Positions 1 to 12,396 are shown, counted from the first letter of the stretch. The stretch: 64,000 nucleotides of DNA from Triatoma infestans (GCA_011037195.1 JAAEAF010002501.1:62001-126000); one strand, 5' to 3'. The notes: generated by a model from the sequence alone, not told the origin. Program-made: numbers and translations.

Positions 1-60
1 TGAGCTGCTCTTCTTACAGTAGAAAAAAAAAAAAAATCACCTAAATTATCCATTTTTCAG

Positions 61-134
61 TAAGCAATTCTGTATACGTTTTTAATGACGACGCAACTTT
101 GAAGGAGGATCAACAAGGGATGAATTCACTTTAG
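61..134 (+). CDS. candidate terminal exon, product unknown
   Basis: A pyrimidine-rich stretch ending in TTTTTCAG at position 60 would serve as a 3' splice site. After two bases that complete a split codon, the sequence is open for 23 codons (63-131) and ends in TAG at 132-134. The predicted tail is acidic and polar (it includes FNDDATLKEDQQ) and has no hydrophobic core or motif I recognise. If real, it is the last exon of a gene that begins left of the window. It could equally be chance, since a 23-codon open stretch is short and no polyadenylation signal lies close by. Confidence 0.2.
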
Positions 135-1147
135 CCGGTTTCACCTCACATCAACATCGTAACATTGATGAACGCCAAGATTGAAGCGATAAGCAATTTC
201 GATCCATGCTTAGGTGCCAGTGTTCCCGGCCCAAATCTTAGTACAAACCAGTCTAAGAGAAAAAATACACACATTCACAGAAAAAAGTTAAAACCAGAAT
301 TTTATTCTTCCGGCCGCAGAGACAAGTGAATTCTCTTCAAGGGATGAGTGAAAGTCTTAAGGCGTGTCCAATAACCATGGCAGTGAGCCTCTTTACTCAT
401 TTTTCTCTTTATCTAGCTGATAGTATGTGCCTTCTGGTTCCTCCAAGAATAACTTGCGAGTGCCTTTGCTGAATAGCACTTCTCCAATAGAAGAGATGCT
501 TTCTCGCGAGCCACTTCTCTTAATGACCTTACAAGCAATTTTTGATGAAGTGCTGTAGAATTTTTCAGAATCGTAGTGTTTTTAAGGTCCTATTCTTTGG
601 TAATTTATCAGCCTCTTGAATGCTTCTGAATCCATCTTAGATTACATTGAAAAACAGGGAGGGCGAGCTTCATTCCACTGCGACCTACATTAAGAGATAG
701 GTCTTCGATTAACCGCAGCTATTATGGTTCGCCAAAGGCTCCAGTTCTCTACTATGTGTTACTAATTTTGATCTGTTCAGTCCGCCTCTAAAAGTCTTAA
801 ATGCGTTCAGTCCGCCTCTAAATCTTAAAAGTCTAAAATTACCCTTGTGCCATAGGTGCTGGGCATGGGCTTAATATGGCAAAAATTTTAACCCGAAAAT
901 CTACGTCATTTCTTCTTATATATATATACGTACACTGTGCGTCATCTATTCTTGAATATTCACTCACCTACAAAAATCTCAAACTACATCATAATAAGGT
1001 AAGGAGCGTCATTGTACCGAACTCTTTATTTACTAATATTATAACTTATTTATCTGCATATTTCTATTAAATATACCTTTAGTAGTAAACCTTCTTAAAA
1101 ACAACGCTCTTCTGTTTGAATCTGGTTTAATTTTAATATTATCGGCA
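135..1147. other. intergenic or intronic stretch without a recognised gene
   Basis: No element could be identified. An 18-base direct repeat (starting GTTCAGTCCGCC) occurs at 775-792 and 805-822, 30 bp apart. On the minus strand about 405-560 is open in two frames, and one of them reads like diverged coding sequence (it includes REVAREKASLLLEKCYSA), but I do not recognise the protein. Confidence 0.3.
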
Positions 1148-2127
1148 ATGCCTAGGAAAGTTAAAATGACTGATAAATGTGCAACGATAATTAACAGATT
1201 AACGGAGAGTAACTATGCGTTCAATAAATCATCAATCGAACACTTATTAATATACTCGTATGTTCCAAAGCGAGAAACCTTATTACAGAAGAGGAATTGT
1301 GTAACTTGATTCTATCCATTGAATACATTGTTAAAGCATGTAATACTTCACTACTGGATGACACTTGTAATGGGAAGAAAATAGTAGATCTAAATAAAAA
1401 CATAACCTTTCTTGAAAAACAAATTACTGTGCAAAAAAATAGTTTCAATGAATCTCTAATTATTCAATGTCAGCAAGACCAAGAACTTAGAAATGAGCTT
1501 AATTATCTGGAAAATGAAAATTTAGAGTTGCAAAATAAAATAGATAAACTTAATTCTGAGTTGTATAGGTGTAATGAGTTAATCGTCATGCTCCAGGATT
1601 ATATACAATATTCCAAAAAGAGTTTTACTTCAAATTACACATAGTTTGTAAACCCCTTAAGGGACGCACGATTGTTAACAGATTTTTCACAAATGACTGC
1701 TTTTCAAACATTAAAATGCAATTCACTCGCTTGTAGAAATAACTTCTAAAGACCCTAATAGACAAATAATATTAATCAAGGACCAATATTTTAAAAAGCT
1801 AGCAACGAATTAAGAATAAGATTGCCTACAAACGGAATTCTTTGCGAATATAACTAGCTTTTGGCATCCATAGAGGTTCTTTCAAATGATGCACCTACCT
1901 GTGCTAAAAACTTAGGACCAAAAGACTGTTTAATCCTTGCAATTGGTGTAAACAGCACAAGCAATACGCTCAATAAAAAAATTGAAGAACTTTATTATAA
2001 GTTATTGAGTATAATACTATTTTTCTTTCTTATTACAAGAACAAGTATCCAGATACAAATAAAAGAATATATACAACAAATTTGCGACTACATAGCTTCT
2101 CTTCAATTTTCCACACTATCAGGCTAA
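1148..2127 (+). pseudogene. decayed LINE ORF1-like coiled-coil gene
   Basis: An ATG at 1148 opens a frame that reads into 1275. Coding then continues in a second frame from about 1279 to the stop at 1644, which points to a single frameshift near 1275-1279. The second part (about residues 50-165 of the joined region) is rich in Leu, Glu, Asn and Lys with a heptad-like pattern around ELNYLENENLELQNKID, so a coiled coil is likely. A further open stretch at 1861-2127 contains CLILAIGVNSTSNTLNKKI and may be the rest of the same protein. Coiled-coil first ORFs are usual in insect LINEs, where the protein binds element RNA. No reverse transcriptase follows on this strand. The LINE assignment is inference from composition; a host coiled-coil pseudogene is possible. 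Confidence 0.35.
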
Positions 2128-2309
2128 TTGATGTAACGAATTAACTAAGTATAATCTAGCTTTCACAGTCAAGAACAGTCTGTTTGAAATGATTAAATGA
2201 ATTAGTAGTGATGATCTTCCTTATTCTGATAACACAAAGGGTTATCCAATATCTGTCTTATCTGACTATTTTATACGCAGTAAAATAAATAATGTTAATG
2301 ACATAAATC

Positions 2310-2470
2310 CTTTTTACTTTCTGTTACTCCTAGTAAAAGGAAGTATTGTAATGTATCAAATTTTCGATATCGAGTTTTCACCGGAAATATCCGTTTTGAG
2401 GTCCCCTGAATCCAAAATGTAGTTTTTAGTAAATGGTCCCTCTGTGTGTGTGTGTGTGTGTGTGTGTGAG
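2310..2470 (-). repeat. dispersed repeat with GT microsatellite
   Basis: The segment contains TCAAATTTTCGATATCGAG followed by GTTTTGAGGTCCCCTGA, and it ends in a GT run at 2443-2468. The same arrangement occurs at 62965-63110 (with a GT run), as the reverse complement at 59760-59870, and partly at 21405-21450. It is therefore a multi-copy dispersed element. No coding capacity is visible. The dinucleotide run at one end is probably part of the element. Confidence 0.6.
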
Positions 2471-2479
2471 TGGCATGTG

Positions 2480-3290
2480 ACATGTTTGTGCCAATTTTTA
2501 TCCGTTTGCAAATAGTGAGATAAATTGTTCGCGATGTCTCTGTGCACACGGTCTAAACGACCATTCGTGGCAGGGTGATAAGGGTTGTGCATACTTTTTT
2601 GATTTTTGATAGCTCACAGATCTGGAGAATAATTGTTGATGTGAAGTTGGTACCCAGATTTGTAAGAAAATATTTAGGCGTACCGTATCTGGTAAATATA
2701 TCATTAACCAGAATCTGTGCAATTGTTTCTGCTTTTTTTTCGTCATGGGAAACATCTCCAAATAGCGAGAGTATTGACAGATTACGGTTAGTATATATTT
2801 ATATTCTTCACCTGTGTCGCTGTTGACAGATGCATCCAGTGGTCCAACTACGTCAACGGAAATAGCTTGCCAGACATTTTTGGGTTCACTGAATGTTTAT
2901 AGGCATCTTTTGTTTTTCTTGTGGCACAGTTATTGCAGGTCTGAACGTATTTTTGAACATCATTTGGATGTTTGGCCAAGTGAATTGTGATTTTATGCGT
3001 TCATACGTTTTCTGCCTCCATAATGCGCTGATAACGGCTTGTCGTGATAAAGGCGTAGAACAGTATCATGCACCCTGACGGTACTAGAATGCAATTGTCA
3101 GAGACTGTAATTAGAGGCCTTGATCATTGAATTTGTAATTGTTTGAATTTTTTAATCGCTGACATTCCGGATCGCCAGCTTGTTGCTGAGCAATCTCGGT
3201 CTTTTAAATTTTTGAGCCACTCTAGAGCTGAGTGGTCTGTAATTATTTTAAATCTGTAGCCGTGAATTATTTAAGCACATGCATCGGTTT
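2480..3290 (-). pseudogene. Gypsy-type pol remnant (RNase H end, integrase)
   Basis: Read on the minus strand from 3290 downward, the end of an RNase H domain appears first (ITDHSALEWLKN near 3250-3210). It is followed by the integrase zinc-binding region (SAHYG near 3040; C-x2-C in TCNNCATRK near 2930), the first catalytic Asp in SVDVVGPL (near 2850), an integrase segment with LGTNFTS (near 2660), and NGRLDRVHRDI (near 2560). Frames change several times. The second catalytic Asp appears as Asn (LTNLGTNF) and the catalytic Glu as Asp (NGRLDR), so the product would be inactive even without the frameshifts. Gag, protease and reverse transcriptase are absent, and no LTR was found. Confidence 0.7.
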
Positions 3291-3345
3291 TGTCAGGAAG
3301 AAGAGGAACTAAATCCCCCAAAGAATCTAATCTAATCTACTGTCA
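3265..3345 (+). repeat. 3' end scrap of an I-like LINE
   Basis: The plus strand reads FCQEEEE and then runs into CCCCCAAAGAATCTAATCTA. The same order, FCQEEEE followed further on by a C-rich stretch and an (AATCT)n-like tail, occurs at 52005-52333. This is probably a deleted copy of the same LINE 3' end. Confidence 0.4.
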
Positions 3346-5425
3346 CTAATAATAGGCAAATCCTTGAAGGTAGTGATAGAGCATAGATCAACGCTTCATT
3401 TAAAGGCATTAATTCCGCAGTGTACACAGTTGCGTATTCTGTTTGTTTAAACTTAAAACTGGCATTTGAAAGAGGATCATAATATGCACCCCCCCACCTG
3501 TGCATTCATTTTAGAGCCATCTGTGTAAATGCGATCCCGGAACTATTTCCTGTAAATCATTCGAGAAAATAAGATTTCTTATTTGTCCGGGGAACTTCGA
3601 ATAATCTTCCAAAAATATTACGCTAAAAATTAAATATTAAATATTGTGCTAAAATTTATACAAAAACCAGCAAGTTTATCAGAAGAATAAATAACTGTCT
3701 TTAAAGGAGCAACATTTCTGAGTCCACACGCCGAGAGGAAGAATTTTTATGTTTCCAATAGCTATGAGACCTTTTGAATTCAACTGGCAAAGCTTTTTGT
3801 ATAATTCATTATTGGAAGACATTATTTTTAGGAAAAACCTGTTACATAATAATTGTCTTCTTTGTTCGACAAACACCTCCCCACATTCTGAATGAAGCAC
3901 ATCTATCAGTGTACTGCCTAAAAACCCCAAACAGAGCCTAAGACGCTTATTTTATAACACCTGCAATGGGATCACAAAGAATTCCTCGCCTGTAATTAGA
4001 TTTAGTACCAAGTATTGACAAGCGTACGTTAATAATGTCTAGAAACAAAACGAGAACTGTTTTATTATTAGTAAGTGCCAGCTGTATATCCTTGACATTC
4101 GGCTTGGCAATCCATCACTGACCGACCTCTGCGAAATCCAAATTGTATTTTGGGCAATTTGTCATTGAATTCCAACCACCATTCCAGTCTGTTTTTGATC
4201 AATCTTTCAAATATTTTCATCATACAGGAAGCTAGAGAAATGGGTCTGTACGATTTGAAATCATCTTTAGGTTTCTTGTTTTTAAGTAGCGGTATAATTA
4301 TATACTCCTTCCATTCCTCTGGTAATTCACCACAGGCTCAGATTTCATTAAACATTTTTACTAGTATTTTTTCCCTTCGAATGGCATATTATGTAACATT
4401 ACATAATGTATGTTATCTTTACCAGGTGTTGCGTTGGGGCTTTTTTTAAACGCTTTATTAAATTCGATTAATGCAAATGGATTAAAAAGTTAGTGATCAT
4501 CATTATATTTTTATTAAATTTAACTCTATTCTAAACAAAGGGAGGAGAGATGCTGAATTCTTGACATCGTCAACCCAGTTCCCACTTATTAAAGGAGAAA
4601 AGGAGTTTTAGATTGAATTTTTTTAATTATTTCCCAGATTTGCTTAAGGAAATATTTCGTTTAAATTGTTACAAAAGGTGGCCCAAGATTTCTTTTTTTG
4701 CGTCTTTAATAATTTTTTTAGCTGTAGATGCTATTCTTTGTAATCTAAAAAATTATCTAGACACAGGCGATTAATATATTTTTATAACAATCCTTTCTTT
4801 TTTTAATTACTTCATCACTTTGATAATTGAAGAACAACCTTGTTTATTTTTATATTGATTTTTATATTTATATTTGGACATTTCTGCTGATTTATTTATA
4901 ATGTTAACAAGACCGTTATATTTAATCGATAATGCAGTGTAACTATTTAATAAGGACAACAAATTTAATTGATAACTATTCCACACGCCATGTAGTATTT
5001 CTATGAGTATTACCTATTATATGTGGTAAAGGTTTGGTATCGCTAGTAATTAAAATTGGCTAATGGTTAGAGCCTATGGGGTCATTTAAAATCTGCCATT
5101 TAAAGTGTGAACCTATGTCAGGAGAGCAAAAAGTTAAATCTAGAGCCGAATGATTAATATGATTTATATACTTAACTAGGGTCGGTGACCCGTCATTTGA
5201 ATTAATTAAGCTATTTTCTTCGATTGCTTCCATAAGTTTTTGCCCATTATTATCATCGACATTTGATCCGAAATTTCGATGATTAACATTGAAATCACCT
5301 CCAATAATTAGAGGTTTCGGGAATGTTTAGAGGAAATGTATCCCATTGTGAAACATTATTACATTATTATTTAGCCTGTTATATAAAGAAACGATTGTAA
5401 TATTTTTATTTTTATTTAATGATAT
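3346..5425 (-). pseudogene. I-like LINE ORF2 remnant (endonuclease, RT, RNase H)
   Basis: Read on the minus strand, the right end begins inside an apurinic-type endonuclease (ITIVSLYN near 5390, GGDFNVNHRNFG near 5290). A linker follows with KKSWATFCNNLNE (near 4690), then reverse transcriptase (LPEEWKEYIIIPLLKNKKPK near 4310, YRPISLASCMMKIFERLI near 4230, FRRGRSVMDC near 4120, LVLFLDI near 4040), a thumb region (about 3930-3690) and an RNase H domain (IYTDGSKM and TAELMPLNEAL, about 3540-3390). Presence of RNase H suggests the I/R1 side of the LINE tree. There are many stops and frame changes, and most of the RT palm is deleted. The endonuclease start is cut off exactly where the BEL LTR begins at 5426. 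Confidence 0.75.
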
Positions 5426-6055
5426 TGTTAAAGTTTATAAAAAAAAATCAGAGTTCAGCAGAAATAGAACTTATTCTATTAATATAATATTTTCGTTTTG
5501 TAATTGTATGGAATCAAAGTCCACGCGCTGGCTGCAATTCTCTTACAAACAAATCAGTAGTCGAGCTGGGTCTGTCCGAGAGACACACATTTTGTTACAT
5601 GTAATAGCGACACAGCGCCATTGGTGAATATTTTTCATCATTAGTTTTTCATCTCGTTAAGAGAAAAACGGATCGTTGCACTCTGTGAACGATTCTTGTG
5701 GGGCCCCATCACGGCTCAGCACTCAAGTGTCTCTCAAGAGAATTTTTTCCTCATACATCTACATACAAGATTCATAGCTACCAGCCATTCAATCTCAGAG
5801 CCAACAGCCGCTTCATCTATCACTACACCATCGTTCATCACTTTCCGTTTTGTTGTGAATATTTATTTCATATTGGATTTAAGTATGTAAGTGCCATACT
5901 TTTATAATTAACAAATAAACTATTGTGTTTCTGAACGATTTTCAATTTCAATTCAAATATAACAATTTGCTGTTAGAGGGTTATTTAGCCAGCACCTCTC
6001 AATTGGTGGGAGCTCTCTCGGGCGTAATACTCTCCCGCGGAGCATATCACAAACA
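5426..6055 (+). repeat. BEL/Pao 5' LTR
   Basis: This 630-bp LTR is the partner of 12493-13125. It holds the signals for transcription start and polyadenylation of the element. AATAAA-type signals lie near 5914-5930 (AACAAATAAAC). A short open frame inside it (5696-5890) is present in both LTRs in different states of decay and is not considered a gene. Confidence 0.93.
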
Positions 6056-6059
6056 TATT

Positions 6060-6077
6060 TGGTCCTCCGACCTGGAT
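6060..6077 (+). promoter_or_regulatory. BEL/Pao primer binding site
   Basis: Four bases after the 5' LTR the sequence reads TGGTCCTCCGACCTGGAT. TGG at the start complements the CCA end of a tRNA, as expected of a minus-strand primer site. I cannot say with certainty which tRNA it matches. Confidence 0.7.
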
Positions 6078-7123
6078 TTAATAAGCATCAAAATTCTTTG
6101 TTAAAAATAAAAATATGAATAACCCTCCGAGACCCAGATTAACTGACACTTGAAATCTACATTTGGAAATTGTTTGCTATTGCATCAGCCAAATTAATTA
6201 ATATAGGCTGGAATTATATTTAAATTTATATTTATTTATAAATTATATTCATAATCATTATCATTAATAAATATCATAGCTAAAGTGTCAGTGATTGGAT
6301 ACTCAGTTAGATAAAATTAAAGTATTAATTAGTTTAATTCAAAAAAAAATTGTAAAAGTGTGTGATTTATTTTCGGTTAAATACGAAAAGGAGGAGTACT
6401 CTAGAAGGATTAATACTGAATATTGACCTAGTTAATACATAGTGAAGATTAATACGCATACCTATTGACCTATTGAAATAACTTACTTTTTGCAGTTTTT
6501 GTTTTGGTTAGTTGATAGTTAAATGAACAGAGTATTGTTTAATTTTTGTTCTGTTTAAAACTATTTTTTTTTAGATTTTTCTTTAGTTAATTTATCTAGA
6601 TAAACTCATTATGCATTTAAAAAAAGGAATGAAATAACTACTAAATAAGAAAATCGATATTGTATAATGATATCGTATTTTGTTTCATTGTCAGTCTGTT
6701 AAAGTGGCAAACAGATAACATTTTGTTTTGTAATATTTACAGTAAGTTAAAATTAATATTTCAGTTAAATCATACTGTGTATATTATACAGCTATATAGT
6801 GATGTTCGTCAGAGAAATATAATAATCTCTGTGAAAATGTTTATTCATATGTATTGATGTTTGTCCATAGGTATGTACTTCTGTGTTTTCCTTTTGGAAC
6901 AGTAGGTGCCATTTGTGAGACAGAGCATTTATTCACTTCCGTTTCCTTTATTAGGCAGTGGAGTTGTTGACGGTTTGAGAGATTAATAATTTTTACTCAC
7001 AAATAATAAGGTAATATTTAATAATACTATCTCTTGTCTTTTTCTTTCTTTGAATTTTGACAGATATTTTCTCATCATTGTGTGTTCAGGTTTTTGTCAA
7101 ATTCTTTGCATTAAAAGTTAATA
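6078..7123 (+). other. BEL/Pao untranslated leader
   Basis: About 1 kb of AT-rich sequence lies between the primer site and the gag ATG. No open frame of note is present. Packaging or translation signals would be expected here but none can be recognised by eye. Confidence 0.6.
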
Positions 7124-8932
7124 ATGCCTCCGAAAGGTGATGCTAGTAAGTCAGAGTTAAGATTAAGTGATCTAGAAGATGAAGTAAATGACTTGATCGA
7201 TGATCTAAAAGAAACAAAAGGAGTAGGTCAGGCCTCTGTAAGTGACCCAAGTAAATTTCCCTTGCTTCAAGCGTGATTGTCGCGTATTGACGACACTTAT
7301 AAACAATTTTTGAAACTTGTTAATGAAGCCATAAGACTTGCGTCATCTCCGGAAAGGGCCGAATGTGTAGAAAGATTAAGTACTCTAAGAATAAACACTC
7401 GAAGTGTTTACTATGAAGCCTTATCTTTTAACACAAGGGAAAATAATGATACTTCAAGTCCTATACCATTTGCTAATGTTTCAAATCCTTGTGAAACTCA
7501 ACCTTTTATAAAGCTACCTCCCATAACTTTACCTACATTTTCAGGTGATATTACTACTTGGGCTTCCTTTAAAGATACCTTTATTTCCTTAATTCATTCA
7601 AATATCAGATTAAGTCCAATACAGAAATATCATTATCTCAAGTCTTCTTTGAAAGGTTCTGCCGCTCATGCAATTTCCTCCATTCCTGTTACTTCCCAGG
7701 ATTATGCTCAGGCTTGGAATGCATTGACACTCCATTATGATAGTAAACGTCTTCAAGCAACTAATTATTTGAATAAAGTATTCACCTTTAAACCTTTAAC
7801 CAAAAGGAATTATCATGCTTTAGAGCAATTTTCTGAGGTTGTATTGGAGAGTGCCAATGCGTTTTTTAATTTAGATTTACCTGATGCTGCTGGAGTTATT
7901 CTGTGGTCCTTGTCAATGAGATTACTTGATCTGAAGACTCGAGAACGTTTTGATCAGGAGTTCTCTGATCACTCATCAATTCCAAACTTTAAAGATTTCG
8001 CAGAATTTATTCATAAGGAGCGTGTTATGCTGCAGGCCCAATCGATGACAATGGCTACTGGGATAGCTTCATCAGTTCCCTCAGCTAAGTATGATAAAAT
8101 TTCTGAACAAGTTTTAATGTCCACTGAAGGTTTCAATTCATCAAATAATTGTCGGTTATGTAAGGGCAATCATCGTTTGTACCAGTGCACAAAATTCTTA
8201 TCCCTCACTCCTTATCAGCGTTTTGAACGCATTAAATGTTTAAAATTATGTTCTAACTGTTTACGTGCTCATAATTCTTCCAAATGTCCCGTTACTAAAC
8301 TATGTAGACATTGTAATAAGAAACATAATACCCTTTTACATTTCTCCTCTTCAAGGAGTGAATTGTCTACTATTAGTCAGCCTTCCAAACGAAACGTCTC
8401 CAAAACTCATGTTACTGAGTCGAATAAACAAACTAGAAGTGGAGTCACAATTAACTCGGGATCGTCTCCACCTCCTAAGGATAGATTGGAACATTCAAAA
8501 CTACCCGCTACTTCAGAAAGTGAAAAGGGAGTTATCTTTTCCACTTCTGGTGCCCAAGAAATTAATGTTCTATTAGGCACAGCAATAGTGAATATTCAGG
8601 TCAATGAGGAATTATTCCCAATTCGAGTCCTCATAGACTGCGGATCACAGAGGTCGTTCATAACTACGTCCTGTGCTAACGCATTAGGTTTACATTGTGT
8701 AACCAACCCACAAAAACTTAGTGGATTTGCCGATACGCCCATTAAGGGCGGAAAGTACCAAGTGTCTTGTATCCTGACTCCAAGGGATTCATCTTTAGAA
8801 TTAAGAACCAACGCTGTTATTGTACCGCATGTAACGGAAAAATTACCGGTATCCCCTGTGCCCATTGATATAAGGAAACATTTTGAAAATTATAAATTAG
8901 CAGATCCCTTCTTCTGGAAACCCGAAAGATAG
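7124..8932 (+). pseudogene. BEL/Pao gag-protease, one nonsense codon
   Basis: ATG at 7124 starts a frame that meets TGA at 7274-7276 (codon 51) and then stays open for 551 more codons to a TAG at 8930-8932. The N-terminal part is acidic, and the middle matches the BEL gag capsid-like domain (LPTFSGDITTWASFKDTFIS). Two zinc-binding clusters follow: C-x2-C-x4-H-x4-C near 8150-8188, and a Cys/His-rich stretch (CSNCLRAHNSSKC, CRHCNKKH) near 8250-8325. The aspartic protease motif is at 8631-8655 (LIDCGSQRSF), with Cys where BEL proteases usually have Ser, Thr or Pro. Gag forms particles and the protease releases the pol enzymes. The frame ends just where pol should continue (PER, then stop). Pol continues in another frame at once, consistent with loss of one A near 8929. 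Confidence 0.9.
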
Positions 8933-11900
8933 ATTTTCTCCTTGGGGCAGACTTATTTAGCGAAATTCTTTTAGGAGAATCAATAATTTCCAAAAACGGA
9001 TACCCTAATGCTATCAACACTATTTTCGGATGCATTGTAGTAGGAAAAATGGGAATAAATTGTGAAGCTTCAAACCCGTCTATGACTTTAATGACCTTAA
9101 ACCCTTCCACTGAGAAGGAACCATTAGATCATCTCATCCACAAATTTTGGGAGATTGAATCTGTACCTTCGGTGTCTAGTCATAGTCCAGAAGAGATCCA
9201 TTGTGAGGCGCATTTTGTTAAGAATCACTCTCGGGACGAAACTGGACGGTACATGATTAAATTACCATTCCAAGAGCCAACTTCTGTCCAATTGGGTGAT
9301 TCATATAAATTGGCTGCACAACGATTCCGGAGGCTTGAGTACCGCCTAGATAAAGATCCCTCTCTAAAAGAGGAGTATTCCAAAATTATTCGTGACTACT
9401 TAAACTTAAATTACATAAATAAAACACTTCAAATGGGTAAATGTTTTCTCCCACATCACTGTGTAAGGAAAGAAAGTACATCTACCAAAGTGCGAATTGT
9501 CTTTGATGCTTCCGCGTCAACAGAACTAGGCTCATTAAATGATAAACTTTTAGTAGGTCCCAAACTCCAATTAGATATTCAAAATGTAATATTAAACTTC
9601 AGACAATATCGTTTTGTAATTACATCTATTTGTCAAATGTATTTACAAATTTTGGTGCATCCTGAGGATCGCCAATATTTACATTTTCTGTATAGGTTCA
9701 ACAGTTCTGACTCTTTATCACAGTTTGAATTGAACCGTCTGCCTTTCGGATTGGCTTGCTCCCCCTTTTTAGCTATACGTACGTTACGACAATTAGTGTC
9801 TGACGAAGGTTCTCCTTATCCACTAGCATCTTATACTTTATTAAATGAAATCTATGTCGACGATATCCTTACGGGCGCTGATTCCTTTGAAGCCGCCTTA
9901 CAACTGCAAAAGGAGTTAGTACAATTACTGAAAAAGGGAGGGTTCACCTTAAAGAAATGGTCAAGTAATTCGAAAGAGTTAATGTCACATATCCAGCATG
10001 ATGTTCAAGAGACTCCTATTTGCTTCGCGGATACGGAAAATAGTATTAAAGTACTGGGAATGAAATGGGACCCAATGCTAGATTGTATTGCTTATAATAT
10101 TCGCCCTCATGAAGTTATACTAACTAAGCGAGGCATAATGTCCACTATAGCGCGAATGTATGACCCCCTGGGGTACCTCGCTCCGGTTATTTTTAAAGCC
10201 AAGTCTATGTTGCAAAAATGGTGGACTTTAAAGTTAGATTGGGATGAACCAGTCCCACAGATGATTGCAGAATCCTGGAACGAATTTTGTTCTGAATTAC
10301 CCATACTAGGGGAATTGCGCATCCCTCGATGCGTTTTCTCATCGAAACAATGTCATAAATCTATTTTAGGATTTGCCGATGCCTCAGAATTGGGATATGC
10401 AGCCTGCATTTATCTGCGTAACCAATATTGCTCAGGGTCTGTTGAAACAACACTTTTACTCGCCAAAACGCGGTTGGCCCCATTAAAACCTCTATCTGTA
10501 CCCAGACTTGAACTGTGCGCTGCAGTTTTGTTAACACAAATGTTACTAAGCATTCAAAGTTTTCTGAAACCATTGGCTATTGATTCCACGTTTCTATTCT
10601 CGGATTCTAGTATCGTGCTAAGCTGGATTCGCTTACCGCCTCATACATTGAAAACCTTTGTGGCGAATCGAGTAACGATTATATTGGAACACTCTGATGT
10701 GAATAATTGGTATCATGTAGGATCTAATGATAATGCCGCAGATGTTGCGTCACGTGGGCTTTCCCCTGCGGCGCTCATTAATCAAAAGCTGTGGTGGCAT
10801 GGGCCCCAGTGGTTAAACGATTCTTCCTCAACATGGCCTATCTCAAATCAATACACTTTTCCTGTTCCCGAAATGAAATCGAAGGCAGTAACATTAATTA
10901 ACAAATCGTCTTCCTCGAGCTTTATTGAAATAATAGGAAGATTTTCGTCCTATACAAGATTACTTAGAACATTCGCTTACGTTTTGAGATTCGTGAACAA
11001 ACTGAAAAGAGAATCAACCACTAGACAGATAGGAACGTTGGGATTAAATGAACTGCATAAAGCGAAATTGACCTTGATACAGGCTACTCAGTGGCATCAT
11101 TTTCATTTGGAAGTGCCTCTAAATAACTGCAAGAATTCGTCTCTACACTCTTTGTCCCCATTTATAGATTCATGGGGAATTGTCAGGGTGGGCGGAAGGT
11201 TAACTAATAGTCCCTTAACATATGAGGCTAAATTTCCAATATTACTTCCTTATAAATCTCATTTCTCGGAACTCTTAGTCGATTACTATCATAAATGTTA
11301 TTTACACGCGGGTCCTCAACTCTTGTATTCATTAATTCAACGAAGTTATTGGATTATATCCGGTCGTCGGTTAATAAAATCTCGTATACGTCAGTGTGCA
11401 ACGTGCTCCAAATCCTGCAAGAAGGCTATCACTCTATACATGAGTGACCTTCCACGAACAAGATTCGAGCAGGGCAGATGTTTCATAAACACAGGCATAG
11501 ACTTCGCCGGTCCATTCATGACCAAAGAGACCAAACGTCGCAACTCGACGTTGTTAAAATCCTATCTTGCCTTATTTGTCTGTTTGAGCTCAAAGGCTGT
11601 TCATCTTGAAATCGTTTCTCAACTGTCAGCGAATGCGTTTTGGGCAAGATTAGACAGATTCATTGCTAGGCGAGGACTGCCGTCGAAGATCCTCTCTGAT
11701 CATGGCACAAATTTTATCGGTGCTGAGAGGTATCTAAGGAATTTGTACACATGGCTTAGAACCGAGGAAGTTCAGACCTCTATCAAGAACCATCTTAATA
11801 ACCAGCAGGTACATTGGGAATTTATCCCACCAGCAGCTCCTCACTTTGGAGGAATCTGGGAAGCAGGTGTTAAATCCTTTAAGCATCACTTGTATCGGGT

Positions 11901-12396
11901 GCTAAATGGGCGATCTTTTACTTTTGAAGAACTGGTGACACTATCTACTCGTATAGAAGCCATTTTAAATTCACGCCCTCTTTATCCACTTTCCAATGCA
12001 CCTCATGAATATGATGTTTTGACTCCAGGACATTTTTTGATTGGGGCTTCAATGGTGTCCTTGCCGGAGCATAATTTCCGAGAAACTCCTATTCATCGTT
12101 TATCCCGGTGGCAATTCTTGCAACAATGCATTCAACACATATGGTCACGTTGGCGGAGAGACTATCTAAATTCCCTTCAACAACGGGTTAAGTGGAAGGA
12201 ACAACTACAGAATATAAAGATTGATACTTTAGTATTATTAAAGGAACCTAAGGCTTCTCCACTTCAATGGCCTACTGGCCGAATTATCGAAACTTATCCG
12301 GGAATTGACGGAGTGACCCGGGTTGTTAAACTTAGGACTCCAAATGGAGAATATGTTAGGCCTGTCACACAACTGGTACCTCTGCTTCCAACTTAA
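8930..12396 (+). pseudogene. BEL/Pao pol: RT, RNase H, integrase
   Basis: The frame is open from about 8926 through the stop at 12396; the first Met codon is at 9049 (1115 residues from there). Order: end of protease (FLLGADLFSEILLGESII), RT, RNase H, integrase, C-terminal DUF5641-like domain (WPTGRIIETYPG). RT motif B is LNRLPFGLACSPF and motif C is YVDD at 9853-9864. In motif A the family reads ADIEKM(Y/F), but here the residues are TSICQMY, one residue short, so the catalytic Asp codon is missing at 9627/9628. RNase H keeps DASELG (10379), the Glu of LELC and the Asp residues of FSDSS and NAADVASRG. Integrase keeps its H-H-C-C finger (about 11300-11410) and the triad in GIDFAGPF, SDHGTNF and FGGIWEAGVKSF. 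Polymerase activity should be lost; everything else looks intact. Confidence 0.93.

Noticed and set aside
5696..5907. Open frames within the BEL 5' LTR (also 12764-12976 in the 3' LTR)
   Set aside because: They lie wholly in LTRs, differ by frame-changing sites between the two LTRs and resemble no protein.
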